From CAVWCQ01 sp963753545 (GTDB lineage: Bacteria > Chloroflexota > Anaerolineae > Aggregatilineales > Aggregatilineaceae), in assembly GCA_963753545.1 (NCBI GenBank), contig CAVWCQ010000008.1, forward strand, positions 4,030,001 to 4,094,000: 64,000 nt of DNA. The letters are read 5' to 3'. The position numbers were made by a program, and so were the translations under genes. The notes under the pieces are model-generated. The model worked only from the letters and a program-made list of their open reading frames with translations. It was not told the origin of the DNA and did no database searches. Positions 8,978-18,157 of this stretch are shown here, in pieces; the stretch's first letter is position 1; each line of letters begins with the position of its first letter.

Positions 8978-9823
8978 ATGCAGCGCCAACGTACTGAGAA
9001 AGTCGCCTTTGTTATCATCACCGCCTCAGCCGCCCTGGTCGTTACACCCATTGTGCTCGTTATTCTCCTCATCTTTGTCAAGGGGATTCGAGCGATCAGT
9101 TGGGAATTTATCACGGCTATGCCTAAGAACGGCATGGTCGATGGCGGGATTATGCCTGCCATCGTCGGAACGCTGCTCCTGACCACCGGGACCGCTCTGG
9201 TTTGTATCCCGATTGCCATTGGCGCGGCGATCTATCTGGCTGAGTATGCGGGGGACAACCGCCTGACCCGCTGGGTGCGGCTGGCGATTGTCAATCTGGC
9301 GGGCATCCCCTCTATTGTGTACGGCCTGTTTGGGCTGGGCGCGTTTGTCCTGTTTATGAATATGGGCACATCGATCATTGCCGGGTCGCTGACACTCGGC
9401 ATTATGACGCTCCCTGTTGTGATCTCCACAGCCGAAGAAGCGATCCGGGCTGTGCCCAAAGATTTCCGCGTCGTCAGTCAGAGCCTCGGCGCAACCCGCT
9501 GGCAGACGATCCGCCACCAGGTGCTGCCCCACGCTACGTCAGGCATTATCACGGGTATCATCCTCGGCCTCAGCCGCGCCGCCGGAGAAACAGCGCCCAT
9601 TCTGTTCACCGTTGCCGCCTTTTATCTGCCTCACCTGCCCAAGTCGGCATCGGATCAAACAATGGCCCTGCCCTACCATCTTTACGTGATTTCCACCCAG
9701 GTTCCCGGCATGCCGATCTCCATCCAGTATGGTACGGCCCTGGTACTCCTGCTGCTGGTCCTTTCTCTGACGCTCAGCGCGTCACTCATCCGGTCGCGGG
9801 TGCGCCGCCGCCGGGATTGGTAG
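8978..9823 (+). CDS. pstA: phosphate ABC transporter permease PstA
   Basis: A 281-aa inner-membrane protein with about six membrane helices. Family motifs: GGIMPAIVGTLLLT (residues about 49-62), NLAGIPSIVYGLFGLG and LGLSRAAGETAPILFT, the EAA-like loop that contacts the ATPase. It pairs with PstC to form the phosphate channel. It lies between pstC and the two pstB genes with gaps of only six bases. Confidence 0.93.
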   Translation: MQRQRTEKVAFVIITASAALVVTPIVLVILLIFVKGIRAISWEFITAMPKNGMVDGGIMPAIVGTLLLTTGTALVCIPIAIGAAIYLAEYAGDNRLTRWVRLAIVNLAGIPSIVYGLFGLGAFVLFMNMGTSIIAGSLTLGIMTLPVVISTAEEAIRAVPKDFRVVSQSLGATRWQTIRHQVLPHATSGIITGIILGLSRAAGETAPILFTVAAFYLPHLPKSASDQTMALPYHLYVISTQVPGMPISIQYGTALVLLLLVLSLTLSASLIRSRVRRRRDW

Positions 9824-9829
9824 GCCGAT

Positions 9830-10588
9830 ATGGAACCCAAAATTAGCGTACAGGACGTTTTTTACACCTATTCCGACGGTGTAGAAGCCCTGCGCAACGT
9901 CTCGATGGACATCGACAGCAACCAGATTTTTGTGCTGTTCGGCCCATCTCGCAGCGGCAAAACAACCCTGCTGCGCCTGTTCAACCGCCTCTCCGATGTA
10001 GTGGAGCATGGCACGCTCGCTGGAACCATCCTGTTTAATGGGCACAGCATTTTTGAGCGCGGCACAAATGTCACCGAACTGCGCCGCAGCATTGGGATGG
10101 TCTTCGCCGTTCCCACGCCGCTGCCCGGCTCGATCCGCAGCAACCTGACCTATGGGTTAAAGATGGCTGGCATCCGTAATGGCAGCGTGCTCGAAGAACG
10201 CATCGAACGCTCGCTCAAACATGCCGCCCTGTGGGACGAAGTGAAGGATCGTCTTGATCAATCCGCCTTTTCGCTTTCTGGCGGGCAGAAGCAGCGGTTG
10301 TGTATTGCGCGTAGCCTTGCCCTCGAACCGGAAGTGTTGATCCTGGACAATCCCACATCGGGGCTTGACCCGATTTCAACGGGTATGGTCGAAGAAACAC
10401 TGCACGAACTGAAAAGCCGCTACACGATCATTATGGTTCCTCACAGCGTTCAGCAGGCCGCCCGCGTTGCGACCAATGCCGCCTTTATGCTCGATGGTGA
10501 AGTGATTGAGATCGGCCCCTCGTCTCAGATTTTCAGCCACCCCCGGCAGCAGCGAACAGAGGATTATGTGACAGGACGGTTTGGCTAA
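9830..10588 (+). CDS. pstB: PstB-type ATPase with degenerate catalytic site (PstB1)
   Basis: A 252-aa ATP-binding subunit of the Pst importer. Walker A GPSRSGKTT (38-46) keeps the Lys and the signature LSGGQ (149-153) is canonical. However, the Q-loop glutamine is Ala (GMVFAVP, A93) and the catalytic glutamate after Walker B is Asn (LILDNP, N174). The switch His (VPHSVQQAAR) is kept. This subunit should therefore bind ATP but hydrolyse poorly in its own Walker site while supplying a good signature to a partner. The partner is most likely the next gene, whose defects are complementary. Starts six bases after pstA. Confidence 0.9.
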   Translation: MEPKISVQDVFYTYSDGVEALRNVSMDIDSNQIFVLFGPSRSGKTTLLRLFNRLSDVVEHGTLAGTILFNGHSIFERGTNVTELRRSIGMVFAVPTPLPGSIRSNLTYGLKMAGIRNGSVLEERIERSLKHAALWDEVKDRLDQSAFSLSGGQKQRLCIARSLALEPEVLILDNPTSGLDPISTGMVEETLHELKSRYTIIMVPHSVQQAARVATNAAFMLDGEVIEIGPSSQIFSHPRQQRTEDYVTGRFG

Positions 10589-10590
10589 TC

Positions 10591-11346
10591 ATGACGACTA
10601 AAATCGACGTACGCCATTTCGATTTTTTCTATGGCACATTTCAGGCGCTCATTGATCTGAACCTATCGATTCAAGAGAATGAGATTACCGCCTTGATCGG
10701 CCCTTCCGGCTGCGGCAAATCAACGTTTTTGCGCTGTCTGAACCGGATGAACGATACGATCGATGGCACGCGAGCCATTGGCGATATGTTGCTGGATGGC
10801 AAGAACATCTACGATCCAGATGTGGACGTCGTTGAACTGCGCCAGCGTGTTGGCATGGTATTTCAGCGGCCCAACCCTTTTCCGCAAAGCATTTATGATA
10901 ATGTCGCCTTTGGCCCGCGCGTGCTGGGCATGGCGAAACGCGGCGCTCTGGACGATCTTGTAAAAGAAAGCCTGAACGCGGCAGGCCTGTGGGATGAAGT
11001 AAAAACGCGCCTCAAAGACTCCGCACTGGGACTCAATCCGGGGCAGCAGCAGCGGCTTTGCGTGGCGCGCACAATTGCCGTCAAACCTAACATCATTTTG
11101 ATGGATGAGCCTTGTTCGGCGCTCGACCCGGTAGCCACGCTGCATGTCGAAGAACTGATGCGAAAATTGGCAACCCAGTACACAATTATCATTGTCACCC
11201 ACAACATGCAGCAGGCAGCGCGTGTTTCGCATAAGACAGGTTTTTTCTGGTTGGGCAAGCTGGTCGAATTTGATCAGACCGGCAAGATTTTTACATCCCC
11301 CCAGGAAGCACTGACCGAAGCTTATGTCACCGGGCGTCGCGGATAG
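10591..11346 (+). CDS. pstB: PstB-type ATPase with canonical Walker sites and altered signature (PstB2)
   Basis: A 251-aa ATPase. Walker A GPSGCGKST (37-45), Q-loop FQRPNPFP (Q92) and Walker B ILMDEP (E173) are canonical for PstB. The signature is LNPGQ (148-152) rather than LSGGQ. The C-terminal IVTHNMQQAARVS holds the switch His. It begins two bases after pstB1. In a mixed dimer its intact Walker site would face the intact signature of PstB1, giving one working and one degenerate site. Either PstB could in principle form homodimers, which the sequence cannot exclude. Confidence 0.9.
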   Translation: MTTKIDVRHFDFFYGTFQALIDLNLSIQENEITALIGPSGCGKSTFLRCLNRMNDTIDGTRAIGDMLLDGKNIYDPDVDVVELRQRVGMVFQRPNPFPQSIYDNVAFGPRVLGMAKRGALDDLVKESLNAAGLWDEVKTRLKDSALGLNPGQQQRLCVARTIAVKPNIILMDEPCSALDPVATLHVEELMRKLATQYTIIIVTHNMQQAARVSHKTGFFWLGKLVEFDQTGKIFTSPQEALTEAYVTGRRG

Positions 11347-11410
11347 TAGTCTTGCCAAACAAATCTCTGTACACTTCAATCAATGCTAATCGCTAAAGGA
11401 ACGGGGAACG

Positions 11411-12092
11411 ATGTCACCACGCGAACAATTTGACCGAGAACTGAAAACGCTGCGCGACGACGTGATCAAAATGGGGTTGCAGGTGGGCAGCCAGTTAGAT
11501 CTCGCGCTCCAGGCACTCGACTCCCTCGACACAACCCTTGCCAAACAGGTAAAGGAGCTGGATCTGCAGGTGAATGCCGCCCGCTTCTCGATAGAAGATG
11601 CCTGTTTCAAATTGATTGTGACCCAGCAGCCTGCTGCTCGTGACTTGCGCGCCATCTTCGCCGCGATCAATATCATTGTCGACCTCGAACGGGTTGGTGA
11701 TAAGGCCAAGGATATTGCCGACACAATTCCGCAGGTGACCAAAGTGCCCAAGCATCTGCGGCCCGAACTGACACAAATGGGCAAGATGGTTCGAAAAATG
11801 ATCGGTGACTGTATCCAGGCGTATGGCGAAAACAATGTCGAACTTGCCAGGCAGGTGTCCGGTCAGGCTGAAGAACTGGATAAGCTGTTTGCTAAAGTGA
11901 TCGAACAGGCCCTGGACGAGTTCGCCAAAGCCACCAAAGAAAAAGGTCTCAGCGACCTTTGGGGTTTTACGTGCGGCGCAGCACATGGAGCGAGTTGGCG
12001 ATCTGGCTACCAATGTTGCCGAGCGTATTATCTATATCGCGACCGGCAGTTTGCAGGAAATGAAAACCCATCAGCACGACTCAGTAGACTAA
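11411..12092 (+). CDS. phoU: phosphate signalling protein PhoU (one-base frameshift near the C-terminus)
   Basis: Negative regulator that links Pst activity to the Pho two-component system. The three-helix PhoU repeats show the metal-binding motif E/DxxxD in VDLERVGDKAKDIAD (about residues 88-102), and again after the frameshift as HMERVGDLATNVAERI. The frame breaks in a run of three T at 11958-11960. Removing one T gives DLGVLRAAQHMERVGD and a stop at 12092, which fits the usual length of about 225 residues. A strong terminator follows, so phoU ends the pst operon. Confidence 0.88.
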
Positions 12093-12138
12093 ATGATCTG
12101 GGGGGTTTTTATCCCCCAGATCATTGCTCTTCTTTTCT
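12092..12138 (+). terminator. terminator of the pst-phoU operon
   Basis: A perfect 13-bp stem (AATGATCTGGGGG at 12092-12104, CCCCCAGATCATT at 12113-12125) overlaps the phoU stop and is followed by a T-rich tail. Confidence 0.85.
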
Positions 12139-12249
12139 CTGCGCTCCCCCTTGAAAATAGAGTAGCGTCGGTGTTTTTTGTGTGCAGTCATGCACCTTAA
12201 CAGCTAAATCTAAGCGCGACGGTCATATAGCGTAGGGGCTGGGCCAAGC

Positions 12250-12345
12250 GCAGCCGCCCTGCCCGATTTTCATCCCGTTGCCGTGCCGCGCCAAGCAGCA
12301 TGTGCAACTCCGCGCTAAAATTGTTGTTTGTTCCTTCTCTATCTT
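12250..12345 (+). other. intergenic element, copy 1 of a two-copy family
   Basis: The core at 12264-12314 matches 16084-16133 at roughly three quarters of positions. It opens with CGATTTTCATCC, contains a TGCC-x-CGCC block that can pair with a following GCATG, and ends in CTCCGCG, then a T-rich run. It lies in the 310-bp gap between phoU and the GH5 gene, in the same sense as the GH5 gene. It is a possible structured RNA and matches no riboswitch class that I can name. Confidence 0.4.
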
Positions 12346-12402
12346 TTACTTTGCGTTCTTTGCGGTGAGATATTTTTTCTCTTATTCACAGGAGAGTTTT
12401 TT

Positions 12403-13407
12403 ATGTCATTTGCCATCCAACGAGGCACAAATATTTCGCATTGGCTGAGCCAAAGCAAAAAACGTGGGGCAGATCGTCGGGCATTTTTTACTCCGTCGGA
12501 TGTCCAATGGCTGGCGGATCATGGCCTGGATCATGTGCGCATTCCCATTGACGAGGAACAGATGTGGGATGAAGCAGGCTGCCCGGAACCAGAAGCCTTC
12601 GATCTGCTCCAGTCCGCTCTGGATAGGTGCGCCGCTGCCGGGCTGCGCGCTATTGTCGATCTGCACATCCTTCGCTCTCACTATTTTTTGGACTCATCAC
12701 CTAAACTCTACACCGACCCGGCAGAGGCGCAGCGCTTCGCCAATTTGTGGCGCTCTCTCTCCGATCAGTTGCGCAGCCGCCCCACTGATTTAGTCGCTTA
12801 TGAACTGCTCAACGAAGCCGTTGCCCCCGATGCGCGGGACTGGAATCGGGTGTTAAAGGTCGCCTTTGACGCCGTGCGCAAGGCGGAACCGGAGCGAACC
12901 ATCGTGCTCGGCTCCAACATGTTCTGTACTCCCGACACCTTCGATCAGCTCGCCATTCCCCAGGATGATCATCTGATCCTGACCTTCCATTTTTATTTCC
13001 CGCTGCTGGTTACGCACTATACTGCGCCCTGGGTTCCCTTTGGCGCGTATACTGGCCCGGTTCAGTATCCCGGACAGCCAATTCCTTCAGAAGCGATGGC
13101 TTCATTCCCGGAAGCGTTCACCAGTCATATCCCCTTCCTCAACAAGCCTTACGATATTGACGCCATGCACGCCGAACTCAGCAAACCGTTGGCTGTTCGT
13201 GAAAAAACAGGCCATCCGCTCTACTGCGGCGAGTTTGGCTGCTACATCCAGGTTCCCCAGCCGCTCCGCGTGGCATGGTATCGGGACATTATCCAGGTTC
13301 TGCGGGATCATGATATCGCCTGGGCGAACTGGAGTTATAAGGAAGATTTCGGTATTCGCCTGCCCGATGGTCCCGATCAGGAAGTCATCGATATCCTGTT
13401 CGGCTAA
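12403..13407 (+). CDS. glycoside hydrolase family 5 (endoglucanase-like)
   Basis: A 334-aa cytoplasmic (alpha/beta)8-barrel enzyme predicted to cut beta-1,4-linked glucans or mannans. It has RGTNISHWL near the start, HVRIPID, AIVDLH, the acid/base Glu in ELLNEAV (about residue 139) and the nucleophile Glu in YCGEFGCY (about 285), then ANWSYK. The start is the ATG at 12403, with AGGAGAG upstream. An in-frame upstream extension to 12328 would add an unlikely hydrophobic leader. No signal peptide, so the substrate is probably an imported oligosaccharide. Exact specificity cannot be read from sequence. Confidence 0.85.
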   Translation: MSFAIQRGTNISHWLSQSKKRGADRRAFFTPSDVQWLADHGLDHVRIPIDEEQMWDEAGCPEPEAFDLLQSALDRCAAAGLRAIVDLHILRSHYFLDSSPKLYTDPAEAQRFANLWRSLSDQLRSRPTDLVAYELLNEAVAPDARDWNRVLKVAFDAVRKAEPERTIVLGSNMFCTPDTFDQLAIPQDDHLILTFHFYFPLLVTHYTAPWVPFGAYTGPVQYPGQPIPSEAMASFPEAFTSHIPFLNKPYDIDAMHAELSKPLAVREKTGHPLYCGEFGCYIQVPQPLRVAWYRDIIQVLRDHDIAWANWSYKEDFGIRLPDGPDQEVIDILFG

Positions 13408-13414
13408 ACAAACC

Positions 13415-14486
13415 ATGCGCCTCGCTCGTACCGTGTTGTTGTTTCTGCTGCTCCTGGGATGGGTTGGGTCTGTTCATGGGCAAGACCCAACCCCCTCTTC
13501 TGCCCGGCTGAACGGTCTGCGCTTTGAATTTCAGACGTGGTGCAACTGCGGCCCGGTCAATCTGACGATGGTTCTGTCCTATTACGGCTGGCAGCACGAT
13601 CAGACGGCAGCGGCAGGCTGGCTCAAACCGCGTGTTGAAGATAAAAACGTCTCGCCCGATCAACTCGTCGCCTTTGTCTACCACCAGACCGAACTGCCGC
13701 TCGGTGCCCTGTGGCGACCCGGCGGAACCATCGATCAGATCAAACGGCTGATCGCGGCTGGCTTCCCGGTCATCATCGAAAGCGGTTTCCAGCCGGAGGG
13801 TCTCGAATGGATGGGCCACTACATGACCATCGTCGCCTACGATGACGCCCAGCAAACCATGTGGGTCTACGACAGCTACGAAGGGCTTGGCCCCGATTAT
13901 CTCGGCATCCAGCACACCTACGCCGAACTGGATTTCAAACTGGCGGCACTTCAACCGGATACTGCTGGTTGTTTATCCCCTGGACCGCGAAGGCGAAATT
14001 CAGGCGATACTTGGCCCTATCCTCGATCCATTAGCGGCAGCATCCGGCGCTCTGAAAATGGCTCTTGAGCAGGACGCCCCCGACTTATGGGCGTGGTTTA
14101 ATGCCGGAACTTCCGCCGTGACTCTTGGACAGGTCGAAGACGCGGCGCTCTACTATGACGAAGCTTTTCGCTTGGGTTTGCCCTTCCGTATGCTGTGGTA
14201 TCAGTTTGGCCCCTACGAAGCCTACTACCGCACGGGGCGTTACTACGATGTGATCCGCCTCGCCAAAGAAACAGAAGCCATCACCACCGAAATCGAAGAG
14301 ACCGTCTATTGGCGCGGCTTGGCCTATGCTGCTCTGGGCCGCGCGGACGAATCCCTTGCCGATCTGAACACAGCCCTGACGCGCAACCCAAACTTTGATC
14401 CGGCCCGGCAGGCACTTGCTCAGATCGAGGCGGGCACATATCTCGCGCCCGCCCCGCTGCGCACCATCCGCCCCGACCTCCCTTAG
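13415..14486 (+). CDS. C39-like peptidase with TPR domain (one-base frameshift)
   Basis: Exported protein. The signal peptide ends at about residue 23 (LGWVGSVHGQ). A papain-like C39-family domain follows: catalytic Cys in WCNCGPVNLTMVLSYYGW (about 45), His in WMGHYMTIVAYDD and Asp in VYDSYEG. The frame breaks near 13938; dropping one base gives ELDFKWRHFNRILLVVYP, which continues into a C-terminal region with three TPR-like helix pairs (AWFNAGTSAV, YWRGLAYAALGRADESLADL). It starts seven bases after the GH5 stop, so it is probably co-transcribed. Peptidase activity is likely from the triad but the target is unknown. Confidence 0.75.
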
Positions 14487-14519
14487 TGCTTCATCCTCCA
14501 AATAGTGCAAATGAGTACC

Positions 14520-14625
14520 GGCCCGTTTTTTCCCTTTCTCCAGGCATACGAAGTATGCCGGAGAAAGGGAAGCAGAACGCTGCTTTTGCGTTCCGACGGG
14601 ATAGGGGCTTTCGCACAATAAACCA
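14520..14625 (+). repeat. palindromic intergenic repeat, copy a
   Basis: CCCTTTCTCC...GGAGAAAGGG forms a long hairpin, followed by a second hairpin (GAACGC...GCGTTC) and a CGGGAT tail. It ends in a 21-bp sequence (14605-14625) repeated exactly at 14774-14794. It lies just downstream of the C39 gene and is one of five related elements in the window. Confidence 0.6.
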
Positions 14626-14649
14626 ATTCGCGTCAACTTAAGCCGTTAA

Positions 14650-14794
14650 GCGCCATCACCTGACCCTCTCCAGCGAAGCCTGGAGAGGGTCGGCTGAACA
14701 TGCTTTTCCGTTCAGCCGGGGTGAGGTGTGCGCCCACGACCCACAACGTCTATTTCTTAACTTGACGCATATTGGGCTTTCGCACAATAAACCA
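14650..14794 (+). repeat. palindromic intergenic repeat, copy b
   Basis: Hairpin GACCCTCTCCAG...CTGGAGAGGGTC, then GGCTGAAC...GTTCAGCC, then GGGGTGAGGTG and a conserved CGACCCACAACG tail with T-rich end, closing with the 21-bp direct repeat. The tail recurs at 31478-31489 and, with changes, at about 51753-51764. Confidence 0.65.
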
Positions 14795-14811
14795 GATGCA
14801 GCACTTAGCGC

Positions 14812-15640
14812 TTACCCCTCCATAGGCGTGGGCCGCTTCCCATCAACATCATCAAAATCATACTCTTGGGCCAGCCGCGCTACGATGAAAGACTTTCCGC
14901 TCTTCTCCATCACCGCTGGATCGCTGAACAGCGCGCAAACGGCCCGCCCGGTGAACTGCGGCGATTCCGAATTGGACATATCGAACCACTGCGCATCCTT
15001 CAGGACGATTTCCGTCCGCACCAGTCCAGGATGCAGTGCGATCACGGCTGTCTCATGTTCGCGCAACCGTGCCGCCATATCGAATGTCATCCGGTCCACC
15101 GCCGTTTTTGCCGCATTGTAGGCCGGGTTGCCGGGGGTCAATGGGCTGAACGAGATATTCACGATCAAACTGTGCGGCTGGCGCACGATCAGGGGCACGG
15201 CATAAACACTGGTCACATAAGTCCACCGCACCCCGTCCATATTTTCGTCCCAGAACGATATGGGCCGCTCCCAGAATGGGACAGACGGTGGTGGATAGGC
15301 CCCCGTTGCATACCCTTCATACCCACCCCAGGCGTTGTTAACCAGGATATCCAGCCGCCCCTGTTCCCGTTCGATCTGCTCGATCACGCCCCACACTTGC
15401 GCGTCATCCCGGTGATCGCACTGCACCGCAATCCCCCTGCCGCCCGCCTCCGTTACCGCCGCTGCCGTGTCGTGGATGCTTCCCGCCAGGGGAACCATTA
15501 CCTGCTTCTCATCAACCGTTCGCCCCGTGATATATACCGTCGCCCCCGCCTCGCCCAGCGCCACCGCGATCCCTTTGCCCACGCCCCGACTCTGCGCCCG
15601 TTACCAGGGCCACTTTTCCACTAAGCGTTAGCTGTGCCAT
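14812..15640 (-). CDS. short-chain dehydrogenase, DHRS1-like (one-base frameshift near the start)
   Basis: NAD(P)-dependent oxidoreductase of the classical SDR fold. The ATG at 15640 has GGAGGT upstream and gives MAQLTLSGKVALVTGA; the frame then breaks near 15594. Adding one base yields VTGAQSRGVGKGIAVALGEA, the glycine-rich cofactor loop. Later motifs are VYITGRT, LVNNAWGG and the active-site YNAAK with a preceding NISFS. The YITGR and REQGRLD patterns resemble DHRS1-like SDRs. About 275 aa when repaired. It is alone on the minus strand; the substrate is unknown. Confidence 0.82.
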
Positions 15641-15990
15641 ACCCACCTCCTGAATTTGGTCCTGTTCGTTATCGCCCTATTGTCCTTCTGAGAGGCGAAA
15701 AAGAAGCTCCCAAAATTGGTGATTTATGCGGCGGCGAGATATACTATCTTTACTTCGCTGAAGGGAAACGCTGCATGCCATCCATGCAGCGTTTTTTTGT
15801 CTCACGCCTATCTTCAAAATAGTACTTAAAGTTCAACTTTAAAGGAGTATTTTAGGGGGCCGATCCATGTTAAACTGGTAATAAGCTCTCCCGCGAAGCA
15901 GAGGATAAAACTGTTTTTCGCCTCTACTTATCTACGCTCTTGTTTTTCTTTGCGGGGCTAGGAGAAATCGTGAAATCAATCATGTGAACC
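15641..15990. other. intergenic region upstream of the SDR gene
   Basis: No convincing gene; a 62-codon frame at 15634-15822 lacks any family feature. A weak plus-strand promoter (TTGGTG 15716, TATACT 15740) is followed within about 20 bases by a strong terminator. The rest is AT-rich. Confidence 0.5.
15767..15798 (+). terminator. intrinsic terminator
   Basis: AACGCTGCATG (15767-15777) pairs with CATGCAGCGTT (15783-15793), followed by a run of seven T that begins in the arm (15792-15798). It has no gene upstream on the plus strand. It could end a very short transcript from the TATACT at 15740. Confidence 0.75.
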
Positions 15991-16165
15991 GGGGGCGCTG
16001 CATGCGGCTGCCCAGTCTTTTAGCCGGGACTGTCTTGCATATGTAATAGCCTACGGGTTTTAACCGCTAGGCGATGAGGGGCGCGATTTTCATCCTGTTG
16101 TTATGCCTCGCCGGCGGCATGGCTAGCTCCGCGGTGATATTTGCTTTTTTCTTTTGTTCCGGGGT
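15990..16165 (+). other. intergenic element, copy 2 of a two-copy family
   Basis: The core 16084-16133 matches 12264-12314. Here the TTATGCC/GGCATGG stem is longer, and the element ends in CTCCGCGG and a T-rich run (GCTTTTTTCTTTT). The upstream part (15990-16080) is GC-rich and can form further stems. It lies between two minus-strand genes, so on the plus strand it leads into no gene. It could be a free-standing RNA; identity is unknown. Confidence 0.4.
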
Positions 16166-16376
16166 GTAAGTTAGAAAACGGTTAGCGATCCCCCTCAAAA
16201 AACATGATCCGGTGGATCGCCACGAGAAGAAAGAGGCGCGAAGTGAGTAACTTATAAGAATTTCCGGCTAAATTTTCCTGCGCCCGCTTATTATAATATC
16301 TATTAAGTCCCTTTAAATGATCACTTTTGCCCCCAATTTGCCCATTAAAGGCCGCTTTGCTGCATTTAGTGATCAA
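16166..16376. other. spacer downstream of the corrinoid cassette
   Basis: AT-rich, with no gene. TGATCACT (16319-16326) and AGTGATCA (16368-16375) form an inverted repeat just beyond the stop of the activase gene. This is a possible but weak terminator because of the long loop. Confidence 0.4.
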
Positions 16377-18155
16377 CTAGTCTTCAAACAGCAGCGCGTT
16401 GACGTAGACATCCTCGAACTGCTCGTGCGTAGTCAGTTCAACATAGCGAATGGCCGCGATCAGGTCGGCGGCTTGTTGTCGTGCCTGCCTAGAGATGAGC
16501 ATCTGGCGTGCCCCGCTGCCCGCTGCATTGCCGACCTGTTGAAATCGTTCCATCGCCAACCGGGGAAACATGCCAATCTCGACCGCGCTCTCCACATCCA
16601 GATACGTGCCAAACGCCCCGGCGATAATGAACTGGTCAATATCCTCCGCCGTCAGTCCGGCCTCCAGCAGCAGAATGTCGACCCCCGCCCGGATCGCCGC
16701 TTTCGCAAGCTGAATTTGGTAGACATCTTCGCGGTTGACAGCGATCTCCCGCCCATGCCCGGCCTTTGCCGCCTCCGCCAGAGTCAGACTCCCGCCGCTG
16801 ATCTTGCCCATCGGATTTAGCAGTCCGGCGTGCAGCAGTTCCGCCACCACGTCCAGCATGCCCGACCCGCAGATGCCGACCGGAGGCTGGTGATCAATCG
16901 TTTGTAGGTACGGCTTGCCATCCTGAATCTTGACGTGTTCAATCGCGCCGGGTGCAGCGCGCATCCCGTTTCGAATATGCGCTCCCTCAAATGCAGGGCC
17001 AGAGGCGCAGGAGCAGGTCAACAGCTTTCCTCCTACTGCCAGCGAAATCTCGGTATTGGTGCCGATATCCAGCGCCACGACGGTTCCGCCGTTCCGGCCT
17101 GTCTCCGTTGCCAGCAGCATCGCTGTATGATCGCCGCCCACATACCCGGCGATATTCGGCGGCAGAAAGAGAGTGGCTCCCGGCGCGATGTCCAGCCCGA
17201 TATCGCGCGTTGGCACATGCAGCGCTTCGTTCACCGCCGCCACGTAAGGAGCACGTCCTAGTGAGTTACTGGGCAGGCCCAACAGCAGGTGATGCATTGC
17301 CGTGTTGCCCACGATCACCGCTTCGACGATCTGCTCCCGCTTGGAACTAGCCCGGCGGCACAGATCACCGATCAACTCATTGAGGCTGTTGACCACCTCA
17401 CGTTGCAGCGTCTGCGCCCCGTTTGGATGCGAGTCGGCATAGGCAATCCGGCTGACGACATCTTCCCCGTAGGATATCTGCGGGTTCGGCGTGCCAGCCA
17501 TTGCCAGCGTGCGTCCATCTTCCAGATTTACGAGATAAGACGCGATTTTGGTCGTTCCCAGATCAACCGCGAACCCCAGCAGCGGCGTTCCCCACGGCAG
17601 CACCGCGATCACATCCTGATCCCGCTCTGCGGCTCGCATCGCGGCCCGAATCGTCCTTCGTTCGCCCGCATCTGCCCCACTAACTGCTGAGCGGCAGGCA
17701 GGTGAATGATCGGAGCCGTATACCCGGCGGCGCGCAATGCATCCAGTAGACGTGTGGTGTCGGAGCGCAGATCCGTCAGGTCGGGCAGCGGCAGCACCAG
17801 ATCAACGGCGGTAATGACCGGGTCCCCGCTCTCGTGACCATCCTGCCCTTCCAGTTGCAGGCGTTGGGCTGTTGCCAGCGTGTCTGGCGGGATGTTGATC
17901 TTGACGTCGCCGCGGGGATAGGTTTGGCAGGCCAGACCGCCAGCCTGCCTCAATCTCGTCGTCGCTCAGTTCTTCCCGCTCGTCGTCGGTTGGTTCCGAT
18001 ACAGAGCCGGATCGCACCTGGATACGGCACTTGCCGCACCATCCTTGCCCCCCACAGACGGATGTAACGTCGATGCCTGCCGATTGGATTGTATCGAGCA
18101 GCGTAGCGTCTGGTTCAGAGGGGATCCGGCTTCCAATCGGTTCAATATCAATCAT
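16377..18155 (-). CDS. corrinoid-activating protein (RACo-like, [2Fe-2S] ferredoxin plus ASKHA domain; two compensating frameshifts)
   Basis: Reductive activator that returns inactive Co(II) corrinoid protein to Co(I) at the expense of ATP. The N-terminal 2Fe-2S domain has CGGQGWCGKC (Cx5Cx2C) and, after an extra base near 17936, RLACQTYP. A linker follows. A missing base near 17650 returns to the first frame, which continues as a DUF4445/ASKHA ATPase: FAVDLGTTKIA, VALDIGTNTEISL, CASGPAFEGAHI and FIIAGAFG. Repaired length is about 593 aa, typical of RACo/RamA-like activases. Last gene of the operon, one base or two after the methyltransferase. Confidence 0.85.
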
Positions 18156-18157
18156 GG

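Noticed and set aside
15634..15822. 62-codon plus-strand frame starting MPYPPPEFG
   Set aside because: No recognisable domain or ribosome site. It overlaps the SDR start region and runs across a promoter-terminator stretch.
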